Assembly (NCBI RefSeq): GCF_000735355.1
Contig: NZ_JMPI01000022.1
Location: 482,537-546,536 of the forward strand
Direction of reading: 5' to 3'
DNA: 64,000 bases
From: Buttiauxella agrestis ATCC 33320
Lineage (GTDB): Bacteria > Pseudomonadota > Gammaproteobacteria > Enterobacterales > Enterobacteriaceae
Part shown: positions 19,647 through 29,828 of the stretch, in pieces
Numbering within the stretch: the stretch's first letter is position 1
Layout of the letters: every line of letters begins with the position of its first letter
Notes under the pieces: model-generated
What the model saw: the letters and a program-made list of their open reading frames with translations, nothing else
Told to the model about the DNA's origin: nothing
Database searches by the model: none
Made by a program: the position numbers and the translations under genes

Positions 19647-20774
19647 TTATTTCAATGAATTAAAGCGTGAAAGGGAAAACGGCTTAAGGTCGAAGTTCGA
19701 CTCGTTGCCCAGCGCAAACTGACAGGCGATTTCCCCCAGTACCGAAGCGAATTTAAAACCATGCCCGCTTAAGCCCGTGATGATCATCGTGTTGTCATGA
19801 TCCGGAAGGGTATCAATAATAAAATCTTCATCCGGCGACATATCATATGTGCAGGCCGCGCCATGCATACAAACCCCGACGCCTGGCATTATCTGGCGTA
19901 AGAAGCTGAACACTTCACTACCGTCAGTGGCAACGGCGCCAAATGGTTTGCGTTGCTGTGGCTCGCTAATAATCTGCCCGCCATCATGTTTGCCCAGTTT
20001 GAGTTCGTTATCCTCACCTGCCGGGAACCCGTAATACTGGCTGCCATCAGGCAATTGGGCGGTAAATGCGGGGAAGTTATTGCTCTCGCTATAGCGTCCA
20101 TCAGCCTGGTGCCAGCTAAAGATTTTACGCACCGGCGTCACCGGCAAATCTGGCAGCAATTTTGTGACCCAGGTTCCGGCACTGACCAAAAGTTTATCAG
20201 CGGTAAATTCACCTTCTGGCGTCTGAACCACGACACCTTCAGCGGTATGGCGAATGTCCGTCACCGGGCAGTTAAATAGTTGTGCGCAACCGCCCTGATT
20301 TGCCAGACGGATATAGGTCTTCACCGCCAGCTCGCTACGCAATACGCCAGAATCTGGCTCAAACAGGCCAAGATACTGTTCCGGGACCGTGATTTGCGGC
20401 CAGCGCGTCATCACTTCCTGGGCTGTGAGCGTCTCAAGCGGCAATGACCAGTTTTGCGCGCTGCTTTGTACCGTGGAGATAAACGCTGAATCTTTTGGCC
20501 CGAGATTAATCACGCCCGTGCGATGGAACACTTTCTCACCGCTGATCTCCTGCAACGCATCCCAAAGCTTTTGTGCACGTAACACCAGCGGGACATATTT
20601 TTCCCCTTCACCATAAGCGTGGCGCATCAGACGTGTATCGCCATGATGGCTACCTTGCTGGTGGGGAGGATGGTGGCTATCAATCATTAACACGTTTAAA
20701 CCGGAGTGAGTGGCATAGCACCCGGCGGCTGCGCCGACAGAACCACTACCGACAATGATAAGGTCATAATGCAT
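19647..20774 (-). CDS. solA: N-methyl-L-tryptophan oxidase
   Basis: A 375-residue monomeric sarcosine oxidase-family flavoenzyme. [10 protein letters not shown] at residues 9-18 is the FAD-binding loop, GSHHGDTRL follows, and Cys308 in GAACTYD is the site of covalent FAD attachment. It demethylates N-methyl-tryptophan and, poorly, sarcosine with release of H2O2. The start at 20774 is set by homology ([10 protein letters not shown]); the eight upstream residues in frame are not conserved. In E. coli yceI-yceJ lie between trhO and solA; they are absent here. Confidence 0.93.
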   Translation of the reverse strand: MHYDLIIVGSGSVGAAAGCYATHSGLNVLMIDSHHPPHQQGSHHGDTRLMRHAYGEGEKYVPLVLRAQKLWDALQEISGEKVFHRTGVINLGPKDSAFISTVQSSAQNWSLPLETLTAQEVMTRWPQITVPEQYLGLFEPDSGVLRSELAVKTYIRLANQGGCAQLFNCPVTDIRHTAEGVVVQTPEGEFTADKLLVSAGTWVTKLLPDLPVTPVRKIFSWHQADGRYSESNNFPAFTAQLPDGSQYYGFPAGEDNELKLGKHDGGQIISEPQQRKPFGAVATDGSEVFSFLRQIMPGVGVCMHGAACTYDMSPDEDFIIDTLPDHDNTMIITGLSGHGFKFASVLGEIACQFALGNESNFDLKPFSLSRFNSLK

Positions 20775-20860
20775 GGTGCTTTTTCTTCCCTCTGGCAAAA
20801 ATTAAATTATATAGCAGAGTAATTAATTCCTCGCGGGCTGACAATTAAGCGAGGCCTGAA

Positions 20861-20889
20861 TAATAAAAAAGGCACCTCAACGGTGCCTT
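20861..20889 (-). terminator. Rho-independent terminator of bssS
   Basis: Stem aaggcacc/ggtgcctt with a tcaac loop, read on the minus strand and followed by TTTTTTATT. It lies 25 bp past the bssS stop. Confidence 0.9.
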
Positions 20890-20913
20890 GCGTTATTTGG
20901 GTAGCATCGGCAA

Positions 20914-21168
20914 TCAATGCTTACGATAATCGTTTACCTGGTAATCACTAGATTCAATCTTAGCAATGCCGGCTTCTAAAATAGAAATAAATTGCCGGGC
21001 AACATCCGTGGTCAGCCATAAAGTTTGACCGATTTCAGTTTCGTCGTTCTTTTGCGTATTCGAGGTCAGGTAGTGCAGGCGAAGCATCAGCGCGTCATAG
21101 CTATCTACGGTGCTGATGTCCCATCCGACTAAGGGATGGGTCTGGATAACATCACTATTTTTTTCCAT
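20914..21168 (-). CDS. bssS: Biofilm regulator BssS
   Basis: An 84-residue cytoplasmic protein almost identical to E. coli BssS over IQTHPLVGWDISTVDSYDA and TLWLTTDVARQFISILEAG. In E. coli it affects biofilm formation and indole or AI-2 related signalling by an unknown mechanism. Of two adjacent ATG codons, 21168 has better spacing from AAGGGG. Transcribed alone, with its own terminator. Confidence 0.93.
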   Translation of the reverse strand: MEKNSDVIQTHPLVGWDISTVDSYDALMLRLHYLTSNTQKNDETEIGQTLWLTTDVARQFISILEAGIAKIESSDYQVNDYRKH

Positions 21169-21523
21169 CATAACCCCTTTTATACGTGTGTTTAAGACAA
21201 CGGTTCGCGAGGTTTAATGCTTGTTTAATGTGAAGCCAGTTAAGTATATCAATGATTAAGCTAATTCGACGGAGAAATAAATACCTTGCAACACAATTTT
21301 TACATAAAAGCGTGTATTTGGACGATTTTTAAGCAGGCGGATGTTTGTTGATATCAGTCAAATCTGAGTTGTGAGCGGGAAGGGAAATATTTAAAGAGTG
21401 AAATTTAAACAATAAAAAAACCGGATGCCGACACCCGGCATAAAAAATAACGAGGGAAAATTATTTTGGTGATGGTATGAAAGCAGCGGTACAACATTGA
21501 ATTTGCCACTTCCAGGATGGTTT
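21169..21523. other. 355-bp intergenic region between bssS and dinI
   Basis: A+T-rich. The part next to bssS must hold its promoter; the dinI terminator sits at 21412-21446. I see no reading frame with a ribosome-binding site and no tRNA or repeat family here. Confidence 0.6.
21412..21446 (-). terminator. Rho-independent terminator of dinI
   Basis: Hairpin atgccg/cggcat extended by ccgg pairs and flanked by A-runs on both sides, so on the minus strand the stem is followed by a run of T. It is about 80 bp after the dinI stop. Confidence 0.75.
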
Positions 21524-21769
21524 TTAATCCGCAGCAAACCAGTCGTCGGCGCTTTCCCAGGTTTCTTGCAATATTTCGCTAATACGATCGCGAGTTTCTT
21601 TGCTGGCCCCTAACACTGAAAGGTTGTTAGCAGCGGCATAACGCACCTGAACATGGCTTTCGTCTTCAGGATAATACTGGGTAATACGGCGTGAGAGTTC
21701 ATTGGCAAGCGCATCAACAGCGCCTGGCGGCAGAGATGTAGTTTTGGCAATAGTGACTTCAATACGCAT
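21524..21769 (-). CDS. dinI: DNA damage-inducible protein I
   Basis: An 81-residue SOS protein. It begins MRIEVTIAKT and carries VRYAAANNLSVLGASKE and the acidic C-terminal helix (TWESADDWFAAD) that mimics DNA when DinI binds RecA. DinI stabilises RecA filaments and modulates UmuD and LexA cleavage. A LexA box lies 20 bases upstream of the start. Same length as E. coli DinI. Confidence 0.95.
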   Translation of the reverse strand: MRIEVTIAKTTSLPPGAVDALANELSRRITQYYPEDESHVQVRYAAANNLSVLGASKETRDRISEILQETWESADDWFAAD

Positions 21770-21788
21770 AATAGCCCCCTGTATAATA

Positions 21789-21808
21789 TACTGGATATTT
21801 ATACAGTT
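21789..21808 (-). promoter_or_regulatory. LexA box upstream of dinI
   Basis: tactgGATATTTATAcagtt fits the SOS consensus CTG-N10-CAG with an A+T-rich spacer, on the correct side of dinI and overlapping likely promoter bases. Confidence 0.9.
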
Positions 21809-21845
21809 ATATTCTCAGGTATGCAACAGGGGGCATTAAATTTTA

Positions 21846-22889
21846 TTATTTTACTGACCAGTTGACTTGTTCGCCGGCAAGGAAAGGTACGATGCTATCG
21901 TCAGAAGTCTCAATGATTTCTGGCATTTGTACCGGAGTACGCACCAGTTCAATGGTTTCTTCGTTAACCGGTAAACCGTAGAAACGTGGGCCATTCAGTG
22001 AAGTAAACGCTTCGAAATGCTGCATTGCATTCATTTCTTCAAAGACGGTCGCATAAGCGCCCAGTGCCGAAGGAGCGTTAAAGCAGCCTGCACAACCACA
22101 ACTCGCTTCTTTACGGTGACGTGCGTGTGGGGCTGAATCCGTGCCAAGGAACACGCGGTCGCATCCGCTGGCAACCAGCTCACGTAACGCTTCCTGATGA
22201 ACGCTGCGCTTCAAAATTGGCAGGCAGTACAGGTGAGGGCGAACGCCGCCAACCAGCATATGGTTGCGGTTAAACATCAGGTGTTGTGGTGTGATGGTCG
22301 CGCCCAACAAGGAGTTTCCTTCCTTCACATACTGTGCCGCGTCTTTGGTGGTGATGTGTTCAAACACCACTTTCAGTTCAGGTAGTTGCTTACGCAGCGG
22401 TTCCATCACAGTTTCGATAAAGCGTGCTTCACGGTCGAAAATGTCGATGTCTGCATGAGTCACTTCGCCGTGAATAAGCAAAGGCATGCCGATTTTTTGC
22501 ATACGCTCAAGCACCGGTAAAATCGCGGCGGTGCTGGTCACGCCGTGGCTTGAGTTGGTTGTTGCGTTGGCAGGATAGAGTTTTGCAGCAGTAAACACGC
22601 CTTCGTTGAATCCGCGCTCAACTTCGTTCGGGTCAAGGGAGTCAGTCAGGTAGCAGGTCATCAACGGCTCAAAATTATGCCCTTGAGGCACCGCATCCAG
22701 AATGCGTTGACGATAAGCAATGGCGGCTTCAACCGTTGTCACAGGCGGCGCCAGATTTGGCATGACAATCGCGCGACCATAAATTTCGCTGGTATAAGGC
22801 ACCACCGTTTTTAACATCTCACCATCACGAAGGTGAACATGCCAGTCGTCTGGGCGGCGAATTTTTAATACCTGAGGTAGTACGGTCAT
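21846..22889 (-). CDS. pyrC: Dihydroorotase
   Basis: A 347-residue type II dihydroorotase of the amidohydrolase superfamily. All metal ligands are visible: His17 and His19 in DWHVHL, the carboxylated Lys103 in AAKLYP, His140, His178 and Asp251 in LGTDSAPH. It closes carbamoyl-aspartate to dihydroorotate in pyrimidine synthesis. A PurR-type operator lies 59-74 bases upstream of the start. The leader also has a ccttcc run that could pair with the GGAG ribosome-binding site, as in the known start-site-switching control of enteric pyrC. Confidence 0.96.
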   Translation of the reverse strand: MTVLPQVLKIRRPDDWHVHLRDGEMLKTVVPYTSEIYGRAIVMPNLAPPVTTVEAAIAYRQRILDAVPQGHNFEPLMTCYLTDSLDPNEVERGFNEGVFTAAKLYPANATTNSSHGVTSTAAILPVLERMQKIGMPLLIHGEVTHADIDIFDREARFIETVMEPLRKQLPELKVVFEHITTKDAAQYVKEGNSLLGATITPQHLMFNRNHMLVGGVRPHLYCLPILKRSVHQEALRELVASGCDRVFLGTDSAPHARHRKEASCGCAGCFNAPSALGAYATVFEEMNAMQHFEAFTSLNGPRFYGLPVNEETIELVRTPVQMPEIIETSDDSIVPFLAGEQVNWSVK

Positions 22890-22947
22890 GAAAGTGCTCC
22901 GGCGTAGGAAGGAAATAACGATGATTTATGCCGGGCACAAAGGATAA

Positions 22948-22963
22948 GCGCAAACGTTTCGCT
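22948..22963 (-). promoter_or_regulatory. Probable PurR operator upstream of pyrC
   Basis: gcgcaaacgtttcgct matches the PurR palindrome ACGCAAACGTTTGCGT at 13 of 16 positions by eye. E. coli pyrC is a known PurR target. Confidence 0.75.
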
Positions 22964-22989
22964 TTGCACCCATTTCGTTGAGATTTTCA

Positions 22990-23011
22990 CGGGGAGAAGG
23001 TGTTCTCCCCG
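22990..23011 (-). terminator. Hairpin downstream of yceB
   Basis: Stem cggggagaa/ttctccccg with a small loop, 13 bp after the yceB stop on the minus strand. The T-run after it is short (tgaaaatct), so termination may be partial. Confidence 0.5.
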
Positions 23012-23023
23012 CAGGAAAGCCGA

Positions 23024-23584
23024 TTACTCAGTGAAAGGAATCACAATCTCGCCAGGTTTAACTTCAATCCCTTTAGCGTATTTCTTAGCCAGTTTTTCGC
23101 CTGTGCTGTTGTCTTCACTCAAAATATAAGCGGGCTGCTGGTTAAAGTAATTCCGTAACGACTGATTCAGATAGGGAATCAGAGTCTGAACAATCGTCTT
23201 CATTTTTTCTGGCTCAACGGTGGCGTCTACCACTTCCATTTCCTGCAAATAAATAGCGCCTTGCTCTTTATTGAAGGTGGGTAAAGCTTTCAATTTCAGC
23301 TTGATATTGGCTTTTTGGTTACCGAAAAGTGACGTCATATCCAAATTAGCATCGCCCGTCAGCGTGATTTTGTTTGGCTCTTCACGGCCAATCGCACTGG
23401 CTAAATTGGTCAAAACAATATGAGCATCGGCAACACCTGGCAGGCCAATGTCTTTAGAAAAATTATTACGTTTATGCAGCGCCTGGTTGATTTCCTGCTC
23501 GCTGACGGTGTATTGCGTTAGCTGGTTACAACCCACCACTAATCCGCTCAGCATCAATGCTGCGGCTAACACTATCTTTTTCAT
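23024..23584 (-). CDS. yceB: DUF1439 lipoprotein YceB
   Basis: A 186-residue lipoprotein: signal peptide MKKIVLAAALMLSGLVVGC with lipobox Cys19. The mature part contains NNFSKDIGLPGVADAHIVL and ends in KPGEIVIPF. Its structure family binds lipid-like ligands, but the role is unknown. The start at 23584 follows AAGGAA; sixteen extra in-frame residues upstream lack a signal-peptide shape. Length equals E. coli YceB. Confidence 0.92.
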   Translation of the reverse strand: MKKIVLAAALMLSGLVVGCNQLTQYTVSEQEINQALHKRNNFSKDIGLPGVADAHIVLTNLASAIGREEPNKITLTGDANLDMTSLFGNQKANIKLKLKALPTFNKEQGAIYLQEMEVVDATVEPEKMKTIVQTLIPYLNQSLRNYFNQQPAYILSEDNSTGEKLAKKYAKGIEVKPGEIVIPFTE

Positions 23585-23715
23585 GGAGTTCCTTAACATG
23601 CTGCTTTGGTCACAGATCCTGACATAAAGCATGATGTTCTACCAGCGCAGGCAGTGCTACAGGAAAAGGCTTAATTTTTTATTCAGCACAATGTGTTTAT
23701 GAACCAGAAGTTGAA

Positions 23716-23735
23716 GGCGGGTGGAATCACCCGCC
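23716..23735 (-). terminator. Hairpin downstream of grxB
   Basis: Stem ggcgggtg/cacccgcc with a gaat loop, 20 bp past the grxB stop. On the minus strand it is followed by ttcaactt, a weak T-run. Confidence 0.55.
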
Positions 23736-23754
23736 GTAAAACCATGAACAATCT

Positions 23755-24402
23755 TTAAATGGCGTGGGATGACAGCAGATTAATTTGCGTCTGTTTGGCC
23801 ATATTATCGCGATAGGCAGCAACCCGGCTTGGCCACTCAATTCCGGCAACCAGCGTCAGATTACGCAGCAGCGGGAACAGATGAATATCATCTTCTGACA
23901 GCTCGCCGTTAACCGCATTGGGCTGAACAATCAGCTTATCGAGCTTGCGCAAATCATCGCTGATTTTCTTGATAAGACCCGGTGAGTGCGTCAGAAGATC
24001 GGCAAAGGAACCGATCATCGCCTCTTTCTTTTTGGTGAAATAAGCACGCGCTTCGGGTGTGGCAAACTCATCGAATGGCGCTTTCGCAATGCGGGGTATC
24101 GTCAGTTGCTGAACATAACTTTGCACATGGCGCAGCCACTCGGAAATAGCGGCGTTAGTGCTGCCAGTAATTAACGGTTCGCCATCGAGTTTATCGACGT
24201 AATGCACGATATCCATGCTTTCGGGTAGATAACGACTATCGTCTTTTTGCAGGATTGGCGCCATTTTCTTGCCAATCATTTTTGTCGGGGTAGCTTCATC
24301 GTCGTTTAACAAGACTTTTAACTCGATGGGGATGTTCTTTAAGCCAAAAATCATGCGTGCTTTAAGGCAGAAAGGGCAGTGATCGTAAATATAAAGCTTC
24401 AC
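23755..24402 (-). CDS. grxB: Glutaredoxin 2
   Basis: A 215-residue GST-like glutaredoxin with N-terminal thioredoxin fold and C-terminal helical domain. The redox motif is CPFC (Cys9-Cys12; E. coli has CPYC). It reduces disulphides with glutathione in the cytoplasm. The start is a GTG at 24402 with GGAGGAG just upstream; the in-frame ATG at 24420 would place the start inside the ribosome-binding site and is rejected. MDIVHYVDKLDGEPL and NAVNGELSEDDIHLFPLLR are conserved blocks. Confidence 0.95.
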   Translation of the reverse strand: MKLYIYDHCPFCLKARMIFGLKNIPIELKVLLNDDEATPTKMIGKKMAPILQKDDSRYLPESMDIVHYVDKLDGEPLITGSTNAAISEWLRHVQSYVQQLTIPRIAKAPFDEFATPEARAYFTKKKEAMIGSFADLLTHSPGLIKKISDDLRKLDKLIVQPNAVNGELSEDDIHLFPLLRNLTLVAGIEWPSRVAAYRDNMAKQTQINLLSSHAI

Positions 24403-24477
24403 GTTACTCCTCCATATCAATCGTCAGGAAAAATCCGTCAATTTTTGAGTATGGAGGAGAATACCAGGGGCTGCAAA

Positions 24478-25686
24478 CTAGTTGCCCGGTTCAAGCATCG
24501 AGGGTTCAACAGGTTTCGTGCTGAACTGCCACCACAGCGCGAAAAGCGTAATGATGCCAATAATCCCCAGCATCACCCACGGAAGTTCCGGCTGATTAAT
24601 GCTTTTCCCTGCGTCATAAAGCCACCCACCGCCCGCGTAACCAAATGCGCCACCGATCGCCAGGCCCAGCCGACTGAACCCCATATAGCTGCCACGAGCG
24701 CGTGAATCGGCAAGCGATGCGCTCAACGTTTCGCGAGCCGGTTCGGCAATAATGGAGCCAATGTAAAACACGCAAATCAGGGTAAACAGCTGCTGAAGAT
24801 TGCTGCTTAAACCCATCGGCAACATCGCCAGCGACATCAGCAACAAACCGGCCATCAAACGCTGCTCAAGACGAAAGCGTTTTTCGCTCCAGCGAGCAAT
24901 TGGGTACAGCAGCGTTAACGAGAGCGCCGCTTCAATGGCGTACATCCATTTCACTGCGGCAGGCGTCCCGGCAATTTCGTTGACCATAATCGGCAGCATC
25001 AACATTACCTGCACCGCTAACATGTAATAACCGGCTAGCGTCAGAACATAAGTGATGAAGCGTTTGTCACGCAGCACACGCCCCATGCCTTCCAGCATCG
25101 GTGTGCGAATAGTGGAAAGTTTATAAGCAGGCAGCAGCCAGGCATTGACGCCTGCGCAAATGACAAACATCACGGCGCCTACAGCACACACCAGACGGAA
25201 ATCATATTGCAGCAACCAGCTTCCAAGCAGGGCGCCAATCACCGCCCCGGCGCTGTCTTGCATCATCAATATTGAGAAGAAACGGCCACGCTGATGTGGG
25301 CGCACCAGTTTTACCACCAGGGCTGCGCGTGGAGGGTCAAACAACGTCCCGCCAATTGCGGAGATAAAACACGACAACCACAACACCCACGGCTCCTGCG
25401 CGATACCCATCAGCGCAAAACCGACGGCGCGCAGCAGCATTCCGGTGACGATCATTGGTTTGGCGCCAAGTTTATCGGCGATAGCCCCGCCAAATATTCC
25501 CAGCCCTTGCTGTGTTAATTGGCGCAGGCCGAGCGCAATGCCCACCATTAATGCGGCCCAACCCATTTGGTCAACAAAGCGAATAGAAATAAGAGGGAAA
25601 ACCACGAAGAAGCCTAATACCACTAGCATATTATCGAGCAATAAGAAGTATTTACCCAGGCTCCTGGCCTGCGCGACCCGCGCCAT
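24478..25686 (-). CDS. mdtH: MFS multidrug transporter MdtH
   Basis: A 402-residue, 12-helix major facilitator protein, identical in length to E. coli Mdt[19 protein letters not shown] is the MFS loop 2-3 motif. In E. coli overexpression gives resistance to norfloxacin and enoxacin. It lies just upstream of grxB on the same strand with a 75-bp gap. It is divergent from rimJ. Confidence 0.93.
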   Translation of the reverse strand: MARVAQARSLGKYFLLLDNMLVVLGFFVVFPLISIRFVDQMGWAALMVGIALGLRQLTQQGLGIFGGAIADKLGAKPMIVTGMLLRAVGFALMGIAQEPWVLWLSCFISAIGGTLFDPPRAALVVKLVRPHQRGRFFSILMMQDSAGAVIGALLGSWLLQYDFRLVCAVGAVMFVICAGVNAWLLPAYKLSTIRTPMLEGMGRVLRDKRFITYVLTLAGYYMLAVQVMLMLPIMVNEIAGTPAAVKWMYAIEAALSLTLLYPIARWSEKRFRLEQRLMAGLLLMSLAMLPMGLSSNLQQLFTLICVFYIGSIIAEPARETLSASLADSRARGSYMGFSRLGLAIGGAFGYAGGGWLYDAGKSINQPELPWVMLGIIGIITLFALWWQFSTKPVEPSMLEPGN

Positions 25687-25928
25687 CTCCCCTCCAGGGA
25701 ACTTTAAAAGTGTGACAAACTTCTATTCTCTACTGCTCTCAGGGTTTTTGACAGGGAGCCACGCGACAATATTTTTTTATCAATCTGGCGCTTTGATTGA
25801 ACTCATTAATCGAAAAAAGTATGACCTGATGAAAAATCTGCATGTTGTTGTTTTCCTTCCGTCGCCAGGCGCAGGTATAGTAATTAAGTTGCCTAAGAAA
25901 AATGTGGGATGTGAGGAGTAGGGTGAAC

Positions 25929-26513
25929 ATGTTTGGCTACCGCAGTAACCTGCCCAAAGTACGCTTAACAACCGACCGCCTGGTGGTGCGTCTGGTGTAT
26001 GAGCGCGATGCCTGGCGTCTGGCTGATTATTACGCTGAAAACCGCCAGTTCCTGAAACCGTGGGAGCCGATTCGTGACGACAGCCATTGCTACCCTTCCG
26101 GTTGGCAGGCGCGGTTGGGCATGATTGGTGAGATGCACAAAACGGGCAGCGCTTATTACTTTGCGCTGCTTGATCCAGAAGAAAAGGAAATACGTGGCGT
26201 TGCCAATTTCTCCAACGTGGTGCGTGGCTCTTTTCATGCTTGTTATCTCGGCTATTCGCTGGGCGAGAAATGGCAGGGGCAGGGCATGATGTTTGAAGCG
26301 TTGACTACAGCAATACGTTACATGCAACGCAGCCAAAATATTCACCGCATCATGGCGAACTATATGCCGCACAACCAGCGCAGCGGGGATCTCCTTGCCC
26401 GCCTCGGTTTTGAAAAAGAAGGCTATGCCAAAGAGTATTTACTGATTGATGGAGTCTGGCGCGACCATGTGTTGACTGCATTGACTACCAAAGAATGGAC
26501 CCCTGGCCGTTAA
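25929..26513 (+). CDS. rimJ: Ribosomal protein S5 N-alanine acetyltransferase
   Basis: A 194-residue GNAT acetyltransferase. The acetyl-CoA loop is [13 protein letters not shown] and the C-terminal block [21 protein letters not shown] is typical. It acetylates the N-terminal Ala of ribosomal protein S5 and has a role in 30S assembly. The ATG at 25929 ([11 protein letters not shown]) agrees with E. coli; nine upstream in-frame residues are not conserved. First gene of a tight rimJ-yceH-yceM cluster (9- and 3-bp gaps). Confidence 0.95.
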   Translation: MFGYRSNLPKVRLTTDRLVVRLVYERDAWRLADYYAENRQFLKPWEPIRDDSHCYPSGWQARLGMIGEMHKTGSAYYFALLDPEEKEIRGVANFSNVVRGSFHACYLGYSLGEKWQGQGMMFEALTTAIRYMQRSQNIHRIMANYMPHNQRSGDLLARLGFEKEGYAKEYLLIDGVWRDHVLTALTTKEWTPGR

Positions 26514-26522
26514 GGACGAGAA

Positions 26523-27173
26523 ATGAAATATCAGTTAACTGCGGTTGAAGCGCGAGTTGTGGGTAGCCTGATGGAAAAGCAGGTGACCACTCCCGAACAA
26601 TATCCGATGTCGGTGAACGGCGTGGTGACGGCATGTAACCAGAAAACCAACCGCGAACCCGTTATGGAATTAAAAGAACATGACGTTCAGGACACGCTGG
26701 ATTCGCTGGTAAAACGCCACTTTCTGCGCACCCTCAGCGGGTTTGGCAACCGTGTCACCAAATACGAGCAACGTTTCTGCAATTCTGAATTTGGCAATCT
26801 CAAACTCTCGGCTGCTGAAGTCGCCGTTGTGACCACTTTGCTGCTGCGCGGGGCGCAAACGCCAGGTGAATTACGCACACGCGCCGCCAGAATGTTTGAA
26901 TTTGCCGATATGGCACAGGTTGAAGCGACGCTCGAAAATCTGGCTAATCGCGAAGATGGCCCGTTTGTGGTGCGTTTGCCGCGCGAGCCTGGCAAGCGTG
27001 AAAGTCGCTATATGCATCTTTTCAGTGGCGAGGTTGACGCCTCTGAACTGGCAGCGTCCCAAAGTCCTGCGCTGCCTACAGAAGATTTAACGGCCCGCGT
27101 CGAACAACTTGAAAGTGAAGTTGCCGAGCTTAAGCAACGCCTGGATTCACTGCTCGCGCATCTTGGGGATTAA
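26523..27173 (+). CDS. yceH: YceH family winged-helix protein (DUF480)
   Basis: A 216-residue protein of the DUF480 family, with two winged-helix-like repeats: [17 protein letters not shown] near the N-terminus and [16 protein letters not shown] in the middle. A C-terminal heptad stretch ([21 protein letters not shown]) looks like a coiled coil. Function unknown; conserved with rimJ and yceM in enterobacteria. Confidence 0.92.
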   Translation: MKYQLTAVEARVVGSLMEKQVTTPEQYPMSVNGVVTACNQKTNREPVMELKEHDVQDTLDSLVKRHFLRTLSGFGNRVTKYEQRFCNSEFGNLKLSAAEVAVVTTLLLRGAQTPGELRTRAARMFEFADMAQVEATLENLANREDGPFVVRLPREPGKRESRYMHLFSGEVDASELAASQSPALPTEDLTARVEQLESEVAELKQRLDSLLAHLGD

Positions 27174-27176
27174 TGA

Positions 27177-28100
27177 ATGACTAAACTTCGCGTCGGCGTG
27201 GTCGGCTTGGGCGGGATTGCGCAAAAAGCGTGGCTGCCGGTATTAACTCAAGCGGGTGACTGGATATTTCAGGGGGCGTTTTCTCCAACCCAGGCTAAAG
27301 CGCAAAAGGTTTGCGATGCGTATCGCATTCCCTATGTTTCCTCTATTTCAGAGCTGGCCGCGCAGTGTGACGCGGTGTTCGTTCACAGCGCAACCAGCAG
27401 CCATTTCGCGGTCGTCAGCGAACTATTGCAGGCAGGCGTTAACGTTTGTGTCGATAAGCCTCTGGCTGAAAATCTTGCTGATGCGGAACGCCTGGTAGAA
27501 ATGGCGCATCGCCAGAAACGCACATTAATGGTCGGTTTTAACCGCCGTTTCTCTCCGCTGTATCAGGATCTGAAAGCGAAACTGGCGACTGGCGCGTCGT
27601 TGCGAATGGACAAACACCGTGCGGATAGCGTCGGGCCAAACGATCTGCGTTTCACATTGCTGGATGATTACCTGCACGTCGTTGATACGGCCTTGTGGCT
27701 CGGTGGGCGTGAAGCACAATTGCAAAGCGGCACCTTGCAGACTAACGACCAGGGGCAAATGCTGTTTGCTGAACATCACTTTGCCAGCGGTAATCTGCAA
27801 ATCACTACCAGTATGCATCGCCGAGCGGGAAGTCAGCGCGAGTGGGTTCAGGCGGTGACAGACGGTGGTTTATATGATGTGACTGATATGCGCGAATGGC
27901 GTGAAGAGTGCGGCAGTGGCGTGGTACATCGCCCAATCCCTGGCTGGCAAAGCACTCTTGAGCAGCGAGGATTTGTCGGTTGCGCGCATCATTTCCTTGA
28001 AAGTGTGGCAAATCAGACGGTTCCTGAAACCGCAGGCGAGCAAGCGTTGATGGCGCAGCGCGTGGTTGAGAAACTGTGGCGTGATGCGATGAGCGAATAA
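27177..28100 (+). CDS. yceM: Gfo/Idh/MocA family oxidoreductase YceM (MviM)
   Basis: A 307-residue NAD(P)-dependent oxidoreductase. The Rossmann loop GVVGLGGIAQKAW is at residues 7-19, and CVDKPLAEN contains the family catalytic Lys. The substrate is unknown. The alternative name mviM reflects its place next to murJ (mviN), not proven virulence. Start 3 bp after yceH. Confidence 0.92.
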   Translation: MTKLRVGVVGLGGIAQKAWLPVLTQAGDWIFQGAFSPTQAKAQKVCDAYRIPYVSSISELAAQCDAVFVHSATSSHFAVVSELLQAGVNVCVDKPLAENLADAERLVEMAHRQKRTLMVGFNRRFSPLYQDLKAKLATGASLRMDKHRADSVGPNDLRFTLLDDYLHVVDTALWLGGREAQLQSGTLQTNDQGQMLFAEHHFASGNLQITTSMHRRAGSQREWVQAVTDGGLYDVTDMREWREECGSGVVHRPIPGWQSTLEQRGFVGCAHHFLESVANQTVPETAGEQALMAQRVVEKLWRDAMSE

Positions 28101-28158
28101 CACGAGTGCTATTTAAATAGAGTATCGGTAGACTACGCGCCTACGAAATGTCCCTTAA

Positions 28159-28181
28159 CAACGCCTGCCCAGCAGGCGTTG
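28159..28181 (+). terminator. Hairpin in the murJ leader
   Basis: Perfect 9-bp stem caacgcctg/caggcgttg with a five-base loop, 59 bp after yceM and 24 bp before murJ. The next bases (atgtttgtgg) give only a weak T-run, so it may be a partial terminator or a leader structure. Confidence 0.5.
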
Positions 28182-28204
28182 ATGTTTGTGGAACCATATA
28201 ATAA

Positions 28205-29740
28205 ATGAATCTTTTAAAATCGCTGGCAGCTGTCAGCTCGATGACGATGTTTTCTCGCGTGCTCGGATTTGCACGTGACGCCATTGTGGCAAGGGTTTTT
28301 GGGGCTGGAATGGCGACGGATGCCTTTTTTGTCGCGTTTAAATTACCAAACTTACTGCGCCGTATTTTTGCGGAAGGCGCTTTCTCGCAAGCCTTTGTCC
28401 CGATTCTGGCTGAGTACAAAAGCAAACAGGGCGAAGATGCCACTCGCGTGTTTGTCTCGTATGTTTCCGGTTTACTGACCCTGGCGCTGGCCGTCGTGAC
28501 GGTTATCGGGATGATTGCGGCACCCTGGGTGATCCTGGTAACGGCGCCCGGTTTTGCCGACACCGCCGACAAATTTGCGCTGACCTCCAGCCTGTTGCGT
28601 ATTACGTTCCCGTATATCTTCCTGATTTCGCTGGCGTCTTTATGTGGCGCGATTCTTAATACCTGGAACCGTTTCTCGGTGCCTGCATTTGCGCCAACTT
28701 TCTTAAACCTCAGCATGATTGGTTTTGCGCTGTTTGCCGCGCCGCATTTTAATCCGCCGATTCTGGCGTTGGCCTGGGCAGTTACCGTCGGCGGTGTCTT
28801 GCAACTGGCGTATCAGTTACCGCATCTGAAAAAGATTGGCATGCTGGTTTTACCGCGTGTGAATCTGAAAGATGCCGGTGCGATGCGTGTCATTAAGCAG
28901 ATGGGACCGGCCATTCTTGGGGTTTCCGTTAGCCAGATTTCATTGATCATCAACACCATTTTTGCCTCGTTCCTCGCGTCCGGTTCCGTTTCCTGGATGT
29001 ACTACGCAGACCGCTTGATGGAGTTTCCTTCCGGCGTACTGGGTGTGGCATTAGGGACTATCTTGCTGCCGTCTCTGGCGAGAAGTTTTGCCAGCGGCAA
29101 TCACGACGAATACTCGCGCCTGATGGACTGGGGGCTGCGTTTATGTTTCCTGCTGGCGCTACCCAGTGCCGTTGCGCTAGGTATTCTGGCAAAACCGCTG
29201 ACTGTTTCTCTGTTCCAGTACGGTAAATTCACTGCTTTCGATGCGGCCATGACGCAACGTGCGCTGGTGGCGTACTCCGTCGGGTTGATGGGGCTGATTG
29301 TGGTGAAAGTGCTGGCACCCGGTTTTTACTCGCGCCAGGACATCAAAACGCCGGTCAAAATTGCCATCGTGACGCTTATCATGACCCAGGTGATGAACCT
29401 GGCGTTTATCGGCCCGCTCAAGCACGCCGGGCTGTCGCTGTCGATTGGTCTTGGGGCTTGCCTGAATGCCAGCCTGCTATACTGGCAACTGCGTAAACGT
29501 GATATTTTCCACCCACAACCGGGTTGGAGTGGCTTCTTGTGGCGTCTGTTTGCCGGTGTGATTGTCATGGCTGCGGTGTTATTTGGCGTGATGCATATTA
29601 TGCCTGCGTGGGATATTGGCACTATGCCGTACCGTTTATTGCGTCTGATGGCTGTGGTTGTCGCGGGTATTGCGGCGTATTTTGCCACGCTCACGGTGTT
29701 GGGATTCCGCGTGAAAGATTTTGCGCGACGGACCCTGTAG
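28205..29740 (+). CDS. murJ: Lipid II flippase MurJ
   Basis: A 511-residue MOP-superfamily membrane protein with about 14 helices, same length as E. coli MurJ (MviN). The N-terminal [19 protein letters not shown] block holds the conserved Arg residues of the central cavity. [21 protein letters not shown] is another signature. It moves lipid II across the inner membrane for peptidoglycan synthesis and is essential in E. coli. Confidence 0.96.
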   Translation: MNLLKSLAAVSSMTMFSRVLGFARDAIVARVFGAGMATDAFFVAFKLPNLLRRIFAEGAFSQAFVPILAEYKSKQGEDATRVFVSYVSGLLTLALAVVTVIGMIAAPWVILVTAPGFADTADKFALTSSLLRITFPYIFLISLASLCGAILNTWNRFSVPAFAPTFLNLSMIGFALFAAPHFNPPILALAWAVTVGGVLQLAYQLPHLKKIGMLVLPRVNLKDAGAMRVIKQMGPAILGVSVSQISLIINTIFASFLASGSVSWMYYADRLMEFPSGVLGVALGTILLPSLARSFASGNHDEYSRLMDWGLRLCFLLALPSAVALGILAKPLTVSLFQYGKFTAFDAAMTQRALVAYSVGLMGLIVVKVLAPGFYSRQDIKTPVKIAIVTLIMTQVMNLAFIGPLKHAGLSLSIGLGACLNASLLYWQLRKRDIFHPQPGWSGFLWRLFAGVIVMAAVLFGVMHIMPAWDIGTMPYRLLRLMAVVVAGIAAYFATLTVLGFRVKDFARRTL

Positions 29741-29828
29741 TAAACGGACTTTGTAGCCAACGCATTGTGCATTAAACTGCGCGCTGCAAAATTTGACATA
29801 TTGAACGATTAATTAGGCGGTAATAGCG

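Noticed and set aside
28141..28716. A 191-codon open frame antisense to murJ
   Set aside because: Lies fully opposite conserved murJ and its leader; no start signal.
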